Of a DNA stretch of 64,000 nucleotides, positions 33,861 through 45,200 are shown piece by piece. Numbering within the stretch: position 1 is the stretch's first letter; each line of letters begins with the position of its first letter. The DNA comes from Prunella strophiata (lineage: Eukaryota > Chordata > Aves > Passeriformes > Prunellidae). The notes under the pieces were generated by a model. It was not told the DNA's origin. It saw only the letters and a program-made list of their open reading frames with translations, and made no database searches. The position numbers were made by a program, and so were the translations under genes. Where the stretch lies: the NCBI GenBank assembly GCA_036583965.1, contig JAZBQD010000019.1:1240001-1304000 (forward strand), in the 5' to 3' direction.

Positions 33861-33984
33861 CTTCCCGCCAAATGGCGCCGCTCCCTGAGGGCCGGGCAGT
33901 GAGACAGGGCCCGCTACGGGAATAAAATAAATACAGCCCGGTAAGGGGAACAGAATGAATAGCCCCCTGTGGAAACACGTCCTA

Positions 33985-34325
33985 GAATCATTTGGGTTGG
34001 AAGACACTTCCGAGATCACCCATTCCCGATGTCCATCCAGCACTGCCACTGTAGCCCTTAAATCACTAAAACAAGTCACCCACATGTCCAGGCTTTCCTT
34101 GGGCACTCCAACCCTCCCTGGGCAGCCCCTGCCAAGGCCTGAGCCCCCTTTCCATGGGGAAATTGCTGCTGTGCCCACCCTGAGCCTGCCCTGGCCCAGC
34201 CTGAGGCCGTTCCCTCTGCTCCTGTCCCTGTTCCCTGGAGCAGAGCCCGACCCCCCGGCTGTGCCCTCCTGGCAGGAGCTGTGCAGAGCCACAAGGGCCC
34301 CCTGAGCCTCCTTTGCTCCAGGCTC
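33985..34325 (-). mobile_element. CR1 fragment between PRPF39 and TOGARAM1
   Basis: AGAATCATTTGGGTTGGAAG through CCCTTTCCATGGGGAAATTG to AGCCTCCTTTGCTCCAGGCT. Its 5' side continues directly into a 30-mer array. Confidence 0.8.
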
Positions 34326-34785
34326 AGCCCCTGCCCAGCTCCTCAGGGATTCTCCATTCCCTTCCCAGCTCCTCAGGGATTCTCCATTCCCTTCCCAGCT
34401 CCTCAGGGATTCTCCAGCCCTTGCCCAGCTCCCTCAGGGATTCTCCAGCCCCTGCCCAGCTCCCTCAGGGATTCTCCATTCCCTTCCCAGCTCCTCAGGG
34501 ATTCTCCATTCCCTTCCCAGCTCCCTCAGGGATTCTCCAGCCCCTTCCCAGCTCCCTCAGGGATTCTCCATTCCCTTCCCAGCTCCCTCAGGGATTCTCC
34601 AGCCCCTGCCCAGCTCCCTCAGGGATTCTCCATTCCCTTCCCAGCTCCCTCAGGGATTCTCCATTCCCTTCCCAGCTCCCTCAGGAATTCTCCAGTCCCT
34701 TCCCAGCTCCCTCAGGGATTCTCCATTCCCTTCCCAGCTCCCTCAGGAATTCTCCAGCCCCTGCCCAGCTCCATTCCTTGCCCTG
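34326..34785. repeat. 30/31-bp minisatellite (CR1-attached), about 15 units
   Basis: Units such as TTCCCAGCTCCCTCAGGGAT plus TCTCCATTCCC. On the other strand this is the same unit as the 2.6-kb array at 44650-47285. It lies in the TOGARAM1-PRPF39 intergenic space. Confidence 0.92.
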
Positions 34786-35068
34786 GACACGCTCCAGTCC
34801 CTCCATGTCCCTTTCAAAGTGAGGGGCCCAGAGCCATTCCCAAGATTGGAGGTGCCTCAGCAGTGCCAGCACAGGGGGACAGCCACTGTCCTGGCCCTGC
34901 TGCCACATTATTCCTGGTCCAGGCCAGGTGCCTTTGGCCTCTTGCCCACCTTTGCACACCTGGGCTCACATTCAGCCACTGCCACCGGGTTCCTTCGAGC
35001 AGAGCAGCTCTTCAGCCTCTCCTCCCCACCCCTTTGCAGAAATACAGCCCTCTACAGAAATAAATAAT

Positions 35069-35074
35069 TTTATT
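35069..35074 (-). promoter_or_regulatory. TOGARAM1 poly(A) signal
   Basis: TTTATT on the plus strand (AATAAA in transcript sense), about 960 bp after the TOGARAM1 stop; further AATAAA-like motifs lie within 10 bp. Confidence 0.6.
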
Positions 35075-35464
35075 TATATATCCCATTGTGTCCCATGTCC
35101 AATGTGTCCAGAGCCCGCAGCTGGAGAAGAAGGGTCAGGGCTCATTCTCTCCCCTGCCCAGCCCTGAGACAACAAATACTGCACCACTGCCTGTGGGGCT
35201 ACAAAAATACATGTTTTTCACAAACAGCACTGAATCACTGTGTCCAGGATTCTCTTCCACCTCTCCACGTAAAGCGCAGTGCTGATGTGACTGTGTGGTT
35301 CTTCCTGGGCAATCCAGGGACAGGTCCTGGGCTGGAGCCTCTGGAGGGAAGCACAGATGGGCTGGAGCGGCTCCTCCATGGCCATGCTGGTGACAGTGAG
35401 GGGAGCCAGCCCCACACTGCCCAGCACAGCTCTCCCAGCATGGCCCAGGGCAGCCCTGCACACT

Positions 35465-35860
35465 GTCCCAGTTCAGGCCCTCAGGCTGGCCCAGCACAGC
35501 CCAGTTCAGTCCTGCAGGCTGGCCCAGTACAGCCCAGTTCAGTCCTGCAGGCTGGCCCAGCACAGCCCAGTTCAGGCCCTCAGGCTGGCCCAGCACAGCC
35601 CAGTTCAGGCCCTCAGGCTGGCCCAGCACAGCCCAGTTCAGTCCTGCAGGCTGGTCTGGCACAGCCCAGTTCAGGCCCTCAGGCTGGCCCAGTACAGCCC
35701 AGTTCAGGCCCTCAGGCTGGCCCAGCACAGCCCAGTTCAGTCCTGCAGGCTGGCCCAGCACAGCCCAGTTCAGGCCCTCAGGCGGCACAGCCCAGTTCAG
35801 GCCCTCAGGCCGGCCCAGCACAGCCCAGTTCAGGCCCTCAGGCCGGCCCAGTTCAGCTCC
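35465..35860. repeat. 33-bp minisatellite in TOGARAM1 3'UTR region
   Basis: About 12 units of CAGGCCCTCAGGCTGGCCCA + GCACAGCCCAGTT, with a TCCTGCAGG variant. It lies between the stop (36030) and the likely poly(A) signal, so it should be transcribed in the 3'UTR. Confidence 0.9.
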
Positions 35861-36029
35861 CCAGGCTCTCCCAGCCCAGCTGTGGGGTCTCTCCCGGGGC
35901 AGTCCGGCCCGGGCCGGCTCCCTCAGGCCCCGTGGGCAGCTCAGGGGCTGCTCCCGCCCGTGTCCCGGCAGCACCGTCCGTGTGCCCGGCTCAGGCGGCG
36001 CTGGAGCTTCACCTGCGGGGGCGGCGATT

Positions 36030-36280
36030 TCACGATTCTACGTTCCCGGCTCCAAAAGCTCCTCCAGGCTCTTGCTGATGTGCGGGGGCTGGGCGGGCGG
36101 CGTGGGCGAGCAGGCCGGGGCCCATCTGTGCCCACAGCGCCTGGGCCAAGGCGGCCGTGGCCGTGCGGGGGCCGGGCACGGAGCCGCCGCTGGCTGAGCT
36201 GCCCAGCAGGTGCCACAGCACGGGCAGCACCTTCTGCTCCACGGCACAGGGCTTGCGAGGGTACAGCTCCGGCACCAGCT
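36030..36280 (-). CDS. TOGARAM1: TOGARAM1 last coding exon, apparent frame break
   Basis: Acceptor CTGGCAG. The spliced frame encodes ELVPELYPRKPCAVEQKVLP, VLWHLLG and ALWAQMGPGLLAHAA, then shifts to an unrelated end at 36030-36032. The conserved family C-terminus (QPPHISKSLEELLEPGT, stop at 36038-36040) lies in the next frame. One extra C near 36095-36110, in a GGGCGGGCGG context, explains this. It could be a real change or a consensus error. Confidence 0.85.
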
Positions 36281-39200
36281 CTGCCAGGGGAAAACACTCA
36301 TTTCAGTTATGGCTGCAATGGGATCCCTGCATGTGAGAGGGGTACAGCTCTGGCACAGCTCTGCCAGGGGAAAACACTCATTTCAGTTACACTGCAATGG
36401 GATCCTGCCTTTGAGAGGGGTATTTCTCTGGCACAGCTCTGCCAGGAGAAATATTTTAAATATTCATTTAAACTACAATTTCGATGGGATCCCCACCTTT
36501 AAGAGGGGTGCAGCTCCAGCACCAGCTCTACAATAACATATTCATTTAAATTACAATTTCAATGGGATCCCTGCCTTTGAGAGGGGTGCAGCTCCAGCAC
36601 CAGCTCTGTCAGGAGAAAATATTCATTTAAATTACAATTACAATGGGATCCTGCCTTTGAGAGGGGTGCAGTTCCGGCACCAGCTCTGCAATAAAATATT
36701 CATTTATATTACAATTTTGATGTCATCCCGGACTTTGAGAGAGGTACAGCTCCAGCACCCACTCTCCAATAAAATATTCATTTAAATTATAATTTCAATG
36801 GGATCTCCAGCTTTGAGAGGGGTACAGCTCTGGCACCAGCTCTGCAATAAAATATTAATTTAAATTACAATTTTGATGTGATCCCCGCCTTTGAGAGGGG
36901 TTTAAAAGCACTTAAATCATCTCCTCAAACTGCTGCTGTACACAAGTTTGCTGTTGCAACATCATCAGCTCCCATAAAAAATACCAGATTTTCCCACAAC
37001 CACTCCTTTTATCCTCTCCCAGGAGTTTACACCAGTGCTGCTACTCATTACACTTTTCCATTAAGCTAAAAAAACTCAAAGAAATAAAGGGGATTTTAGA
37101 TTGGGTTTTTTTCAGTTAGGATTCTCATAAGGACCTTTATTTCTCACAGTGTAAGGTCTGGTACTTCCAATTTCCCTTCTATCTCACAAATAAGCAGTAG
37201 ATATTTAAGAAAAAAGCAGCCTTATACTGTAAATATAGAATCATAGAATGCTGGAAGGGATGCACAAGGATCACGAGTCCAACTCCTGGCCCTGCACACA
37301 TATATATAAAATACGTATAAAAATAAATATATATGTTTATAGGATGAAATATTTTCCCTATTTGGACAATTAAACCACAGAATCACTTTGCTTGGAATAG
37401 ATCCTCAAGCATGAATTCAGTGTTTCATTAGCAAATGTTTCCCTCTCTACCAGAACAGCCTCTTCTGATATATAATACAAACTACTCCAAAAATCCCAGC
37501 AAAAGAGGGACTGTTTAAAGCTGTTTAACACCCTCAGAAAGCACAAATTTAGGGATATTTCAAGAACAGCCTGACCATTATGTTACTGAGTTCCATTTCA
37601 CACAGAACTGCTCTGAAAGTGAGCCAAGCAAATGTTTGGTTCAAGCATATTTCCCATAAAGACATTCCTTGTTCATTTAAAGCATGGCAATTCAGCTTTT
37701 CTTGAGGAATTCCTGGCTGGAGGGTGGGGAGAGGCTGGGCTGGAATTGCCAGAGCAGCTGTGGCTGCCCCTGGATCCCTGGCAGTGCCCAAGGCCAGGCT
37801 GGACACTGGGGCTGGGAGCAGCCTGGCACAGTGGGAGGTGTCCCTGCCATGGCAGGGGTGGCACTGGGTGGGATTTAGGATCCCTTCCCACCCAAACCAG
37901 TCTGGATTTCTGGCAAGGGCATTCTGGCAAGGGCCCTGGGAGAGGGAATCCAATGCCATGTTAAAATTATTATGTGCTTAAGGTATTTATAAATGTTAAT
38001 CCTTAAGGTATTTGAGTATATGAAGCATTTAAATTTAAATTAAATCCTTAATATATTTATAAATATTTATAAATTCCAGGTATTTATGGATCTTCCATTT
38101 CCCTGTATAACACTAATGCTAATGCTAACACTAATCCTTTGTTTTGTCAACAACAGCTCCAATTTCCATTAAAGAGCTGGAATGTGACAACTGCTGCACA
38201 ACCTCCTGAGACAGAAGGGAAGGTACAGACCCACCTCCACCTTGCAAATAATTTCCCTAATTAAGGGAATCCAACCAAGCAAACAGGCAAAGGAAAACAG
38301 CACTTTACCAGCCAGCTTTTCTGTCAGGTCCTGCTTTGCTTTTCCACTCAGGAACTGGGCTTTTGTGCAGAATGGCTGCAGGAGCAGGGAGGTGTCTAAA
38401 GGCAAAGAGCAAAACATGTTAAATTCTTAAATGGAAATCAAATTATCTGGAAATAAACACAATTTGGGAAAAGGCAAATAAGAAAATACTATGGAAAAAT
38501 AGTATTACAAACTTGTAACTACTAAGCAAAATCAAGGTGATTTGTGTGGCGAGAATAAACCCAATGATTTTTACACAGTGTAGCAACTCCGTGCAACTCT
38601 TGGAAAGAGTAACACTTTCAATTTCCAACTTAATCACCACAACTAAAACAGTTTCCAATGAAGAGAAAATAAACTGCTCACCTAAGTGCTGACACAGAGC
38701 CTGGATCACATTTGTAGCAGCTGCATAAATCCCTGGGTTTTTGGAGTTGAGGTTGTTGTCCACTATGGCAGGAATTAACATGTTGATCACAGGTGACAAA
38801 TTGTCTTTGAGCAGTGGAATCATCTTGTGCATGGCCTCCAAAGCCACCTGGGTCACTTTGCTGTTGGAGTCGTGTAAGCGAGGCTTGAAAGCATCAAAGA
38901 TCTGGAACAGAACCCAAGCAGCACTCATGGAACTGGGAACCAATAAAGCTCATTACCTGCTTTATTGCTACCCTTTAATTGTCCACCCTGGCCAGTGATG
39001 GCTCTGCTATCTCCAGGGGTTGGAAATAAATGTTCTGTGAGGTCCCTTCTGACCCAAACCACGCTGAGATTCTGGGATTTTGGGATATGCAAATACCTGG
39101 GATCATTTTTTGAGCAAGTCAAGCCAGATTTGCTATTTTAACCTGTGCATTAATCTGATCTGAAGCCCTGCAGTGCAATGGACTCCAGGCACAGTAACTC

Positions 39201-42200
39201 TCACTGTGACCCAGATTCCTGCCAGACAGTATTTTTAGGGAGACATGGAGCTGTTCAGCACAGGGAATGTCTGAAATGTTTCAAACCCATCCATAGATTG
39301 GATACCAGGAGGTTCCACAGCAGAATTTCATCATTCCACACAAAGATAGGGCACTGCTGGAGGACAACCTTGGATTTCCTTTCATTGTATCTATCTTTAA
39401 TTTACAGCTGCTGGATGTTTCTTTCTCCTACAGAACCTCCTTTCCTATTGGACCGGATGCTCATGCTGAGCTTTAGCACAGCAAACTTGGCATAATACTT
39501 TCCTCACCTTCTCCCACACAAAAACTTGTAACTCTACTTCAGAGACAGTTTTCCAGTTCCTCATTAATCCTTTCTGCTTTTTTCACAACTATTCCATATT
39601 TTGATATTTACCCAAGAGTGGCATGAAAAACAGCACAAGGGTTCTAGAAATCATGGAATCACAGACTGCTTTCCAAGGGAAGAGATCTTAAAGCCCATCC
39701 CATTCCACCCCCTGCCATCATCAGGGACACTTTCCACTATCCCAGGGTGCTCCAAGCCTCATCCAGCCTGGCCTTGGACACTTCCAGGGATGGGACAGAC
39801 ACAGCTTCTCAGGGCAGTGGTTCAAAAGTGCCCTGAGTGAAAAATTCCACTGGAAAAATTTTTCCTCCTGTTCCCTTCCTTTCCTTCCTTAGTGCCTCAC
39901 ACAGACCCCCCTGCTCCTCAATGCTCTCTGTCAATCATCCTTATCCCACGAAGGATCCAAGACTTTTCTCAGAAAACTTGGTGACCCTGATGCCTTGTGA
40001 AGGCTGCCCTGGAACAGAGGCTGGATGGAGTTACAGAATAAAGCAGGGATTTATTCAAAGGATCCACCTTGGGCAGCACAAGAGCCCAGCCAGGGCTGCA
40101 CCCAAGATGAACCAAAATGGGCACAAAATGAACCCAAGATGAACCCAAATGGGCACAAAATGAACCCAAGATGAACCCAAATGGGCACAAAATGAACCCA
40201 AGATGGACCCAAATGGGCACAAAATGAACCCAAGATGGACCAAAATGGGCACAAAATGAACCCAAGATGGACCAAAATGGGCACAAAATGAACCCAAGAT
40301 GGACCAAAATGGGCACAAAATGAACCCAAGATGGACCAAAATGGGCACAAAATGAACCCAAGATGGACCAAAATGGGCACAAAATGAACCCAAGAGGAAC
40401 CAAAATGGGCACAAAATGCACGAGCGCTCATGGGGTCTCTCCCTGGGATCAGCTCTGCTCCATTTGCACCTTGGAGTTCATTGTCCCATCCCAGCTTTAG
40501 CCCCTGCACTCCCACCCTGCTTGTTTTTCTCTCCTCAGCCCACGCTGTTTGTGCTCCTGGGCTGAGATTTGGATCATTTGTCCTTGGTGCCCAGCTGGAG
40601 CAGGAATTGTTTTGTCTCCCTGCTCTGTGCACAGAGCTCACCATGCCCAGCCCCACACAGAATGTGAAAATGGGAAAAGGCCAACCCTGAGGCACTGAGC
40701 AGCTCCCAGCCCTGGCAGCGTTACCCTGAGGATGTTGGTGAGCACCAGGGCTGGGCTGCTCTCCGTGTCCAGCAGCAGCTGCCGCACGCCGCGCAGGCGC
40801 TCGCGGAAATCCCTGGCGCTCAGCAGCCCCACCATGGCCCTGGCATACTCCTCACTCTCCAGGGCACTGCGAGCAGCTGCTCTCCGTGGGCCTTCGTGGG
40901 CCTCCGTGCTCTCCCTGTGGGAAAGGCAAACCTTGTTCCATGAGTGGCACCAGCAGGCTCATCCCACACATTCCCTCCCCATCCAAGTGCAGGTAGCAGA
41001 AGTAAACACAAAGTTTCACCTTAAACGTGGCGAATTAAAAATAAATCAGCTAATACTAATTGTTGTTCCCAAAGTCTTATAACCACTCTGCTCCAAATGC
41101 AGCTGGTTTTGTGACCAAGATCAACTGGGAACTTCCCTTACTCCAATGGGTCACAACCCCCCCAGACTTACTGTAGTTTAAATCTTTATTCCCAGAGTAC
41201 TTTAAAGGCTGACCCCAGACCACGTGTTACCTCAGCAACACTCCATGCTGAGGTGAAAACCCAACAGCTCTTCCTAGAACATTTAGAAACAAATTTCCTG
41301 TGGCACCTGCTCTCATTAGAGAATCATGGAAAGAATTCTAAAACCTGTGGAATCACCTCTCTGTCCAGGTATTTACAGACCATCCAGGCAGTCATTACCT
41401 CACCCCTAATTCCTGAACACAAGGCTTGGATGGGGAATGGGATAAGCAATCAAAATTTATCAGTTAATGCAGAACCAGTTATTATTTTGAACTGTGGAGG
41501 GTTGTGTTAAAGAAATCTGGTTCTGAAGAGACTCTGCAGTCACAGCCCTCTGAACTCTGTGTTCTTGGATGCAGTTTTTGGCTTGCTTTAAATTTGGGGG
41601 TCCTTCCTTTTCAGTTCATTGAATCAGAAACCATGGAATGGTTTGGGTTGGAAGGGACTTTAAATCCCATCCAGTGCCACCCCTGCCATGGCAGGGACAC
41701 CTCCCACTGTCCCAGGCTGCTCCAGCCCCAGTGTCCAGCTCCAGCCTGGCCTTGGGCACTGCCAGGGATCCAGGGGCAGCCCCAGCTGCTCTGGGAATTC
41801 TGTGCCAGGGCCTGCCCACCCTGCCAGAAAGGATTTAGTGAAGAGTCCTGGGGTGATCCTTAGTGTTCTTGTATTCCTGATCCAGCTCAGCCAGGGACCC
41901 TGTGTGTGTGTGTGGTGCTGTCCTGGGGGTTTGTAAAATCCCCCCACCCAGGCACTTTGTGGGATCTCTCTGTGTGGTATTGGCTTCACAGCTGCTTGGT
42001 CTTTGCTCAGGCAGAGGTTCTTTTTTCTTCCCTTTCTGGGTTCTCTTTTCAGTTTTGGTTTTCCCTCAGCTTGGAGGGACTGCACTGAGCAGGTTTTAGC
42101 TGCCTGAAGGATGAATTCTGTGGGTGCTTGCTCACAGCTGAGAAATCCCAGCAGGAGCAGAGCAGCCCCACTCCAGGCCACTGTGGGCAGCACCAGCCAG

Positions 42201-45200
42201 GGAGAGACACCCCGAGTGGCCCCAGCCCTGGTGCTTGGCCCTGGCCTGCTGTGGGGAGGAGGCTGACCCTGCATGGGCTGTCAGGCCTCTGTCTGCTGCT
42301 GGAACTGCTCCAGGAGGCTTCCCAAGAGGGATCTGACAGCAGCTTGTCCCTTTGTCCTAAAGCCCAAGGCCATCCCTGACAGCAATGGCTATTTCCAGCA
42401 TTTTGGGTCTCTTCTTTTTCCTGGGGAGTTAATGGGATTTAGCCCTTTGCCATCCAGCAGTTATTTACATTTTTTCTCCCCTGCCTGTTGGCATTCTGTT
42501 AATAAACTGTTATTTTTTCACTCCTATCTCATTCCTTATTGGCAGAAAGGGATTGATTGGAATCAAGGGGTGCCCATTGCTCATTTCAGAGTGCTCACCT
42601 CCTTTAACTGTCTGAAAGCAAGACAAGGTGACACTGCTGAGGAGGCCCCACCACAGCAGCAGCCAGCAGAGGGTGGGAGGTGACACACTCTCCTCACTGG
42701 TGGAACCAGCAGGACATGGGAAGCAGCTGTGGAGGCTCCATGGGGACTCATGGAAGCTGCTGAAGGTGGATCCAGTCAGGCTGCAGAGCTGAAAGCCTCC
42801 AGCTGGCTCTGCACATCCCTGAGCAAGGGAAGTGGCCAACACTCCCTCTGCACTGGCTGGTGGATGGTGGCAAATGCTCTGTGGGAGTGGCTGGAAAGGT
42901 GGAAAAAGGAAAATTGGCAGCACAGAGGAAAACTGATCTTGGCTGCTGGAGAACAGCAGAACATGCCTGGCCAGGTAGAGGGGCTGCCAGTGAAAGCCCA
43001 TGCTGTGCCTGAGAGCTGGGCTGCTGAGGAGCATCACAAGCAACAGCTGGCTCAGGCTGCAAGAGGGAAGTGTCATGGGCAGATCTGCAAACAAGGGAGA
43101 GCTGTTTCCAGCTTGGTGGGGCCCCAGGTCATTGGGGAAGAGGTGCCACCTCTGCGTGGGCATGAGACCAAGGGGTGGCCTTTCCCATGGACACTGTATC
43201 CTGGGAAATCCATGCACTGTGAGCTGCCATGGAGGCCAAGTGGGACACCCTGTGGTCTGGGGTCTCAGGATAACCATGGGGAGCCCCTGTGGTGCACACA
43301 GGTGCAGGATGGTACAAAGACTGTGGATTAATCCTGCCTTGAGCAAAGACAAACCCATCCATGGGGCTGCCTCTGCCCAGGGGCCTGGCTGCACCTGGTG
43401 GGTGATGCAGGAATGTCTGTGCACAGCAGGGGGATTTGATTTGGGGTGAGAAGAGCCTGTAATGTTGGAATGCCTGGGCACCCCTGGCTGCTGAATGCCA
43501 CTGCATGGTTTAACTGCCATGGGCTGCTCCAGTCCTACCAGAAATGCCTGGGATATCCTGGATGGGCAGTGGCCACTGAAATAACTGTACTCATGTATAC
43601 ATACATACATATAATGTATAGATATGTGTGTTTGAAGGTCAAATGGACTCATTTGGGCATCAGTCAGATTAGATGGAAGAAGGGGTGGAATGTCCTGGGG
43701 TAATCCATAATGTCATTGTGTTCATACCTATCTGAGCCCAAAAATTGCTACTCTATATTTAAAACCAAAAAAAGGTCAATATAAAACCTGTAAGAAGATA
43801 AAACAAAACTAAAAGTGGTCAAAGGATGATCTAAACACTCCAGCATCCCCAGTCAGGGTCTAACTAAGCCCTTGGTGTGCACAGTTAAGTACAAATGAGT
43901 AATCTGTGCTGTGGCTCCAAGCAGGAATGGTTTTCCATGAGTCTCAGCAGCAACATCTGGGATGATGCTGACATGGATCCATTGGATCTACATTGCCCAG
44001 AGCAGCTGTGGCTGCCCCTGGATCCCTGAAATGTCCCAGGCCAGGCTGGACAGGGCTTGGAGCAGCCTGGGACAGTGAGAGGTGTCCCTGCCATGGCATG
44101 GGTGGGCTCTGAGGCCCTTCCCACCCAAACCATTCCATGATGCTGTGATTCCATACTGTGAAATCCAGGTGGTTTGTGTACTCTGTGTATTTCAGAGATG
44201 GCCAATAGACAAATTAACTTCAAAATGCACAAAACCATTTTAATATAACCGCTCACTCTATTTAAGAGTTTCTCTGGAACAGGTCAAGACTTTCCTTTTC
44301 CTTGAGGGATGTTTAACTTTCCCAGCCCTGTGTGGCTGTCTCTGTGCTCCCTCCTTGGCCAGGCTCCTCACAGGATAAGCACTGCAGCTCATTACCTGTC
44401 TGGGATGATGGGAGCATCTCTGCAAGTAGAGGACGACCTCAAATGTCCAACACTTCCAGTCTGGGAACGCCTTCCCTTGGCTGAGGGTGTATCCAAGGGC
44501 ATCTCCCCCAGGCCCTGCACAGGAATTCATGGAACAAGGGAACCACAGGGAATTATTGTGGCTGCAGTGCTGGAATTGTCTACACCCAAGAGCCCCCAGG
44601 ACACCTCCACCTGCCCCAGGTGCTACACAAGAGCTTTCCACCACCTTCTCCTTCCTGAGGGAGCTGGGAAGGGAATGGAGAATTCCTGAGGAGCTGGGAA
44701 GGGAATGGAGAATTCCTGAGGGAGCTGGAAGGGAATGGAGAATTCCTGAGGAGCTGGGAAGGGAATGGAGAATCCCTGAGGAGCTGGGAAGGGAATGGAG
44801 AATTCCTGAGGAGCTGGGAAGGGAATGGAGAATCCCTGAGGAGCTGGGAAGGGAATGGAGAATCCCTGAGGGAGCTGGAAGGGAATGGAGAATTCCTGAG
44901 GAGCTGGGAAGGGAATGGAGAATTCCTGAGGAGCTGGGAAGGGGCTGGAGAATTCCTGAGGAGCTGGGAAGGGAATGGAGAATTCCTGAGGAGCTGGGAA
45001 GGGAATGGAGAATCCCTGAGGAGCTGGGAAGGGAATGGAGAATCCCTGAGGAGCTGGGAAGGGAATGGAGAATTCCTGAGGAGCTGGGAAGGGGCTGGAG
45101 AATTCCTGAGGGAGCTGGGAAGGGAATGGAGAATCCCTGAGGAGCTGGGAAGGGAATGGAGAATCCCTGAGGAGCTGGGAAGGGAAGGGAGAATCCCTGA

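Noticed and set aside
34281..35063. Proline/serine-rich 260-codon frame between PRPF39 and TOGARAM1
   Set aside because: It is the translation of the 30-mer array and the adjoining CR1 copy, with no conserved domain.
40105..40425. Hydrophobic repeat protein (HFVPILVHLGFILCPFW type) on the minus strand
   Set aside because: It is the translation of the 32-bp array; the apparent membrane-like periodicity is a by-product of the repeat.
42510..43652. A 380-codon minus-strand frame
   Set aside because: It is antisense to the ERV remnant, has no recognisable domain, and does not match TOGARAM1.
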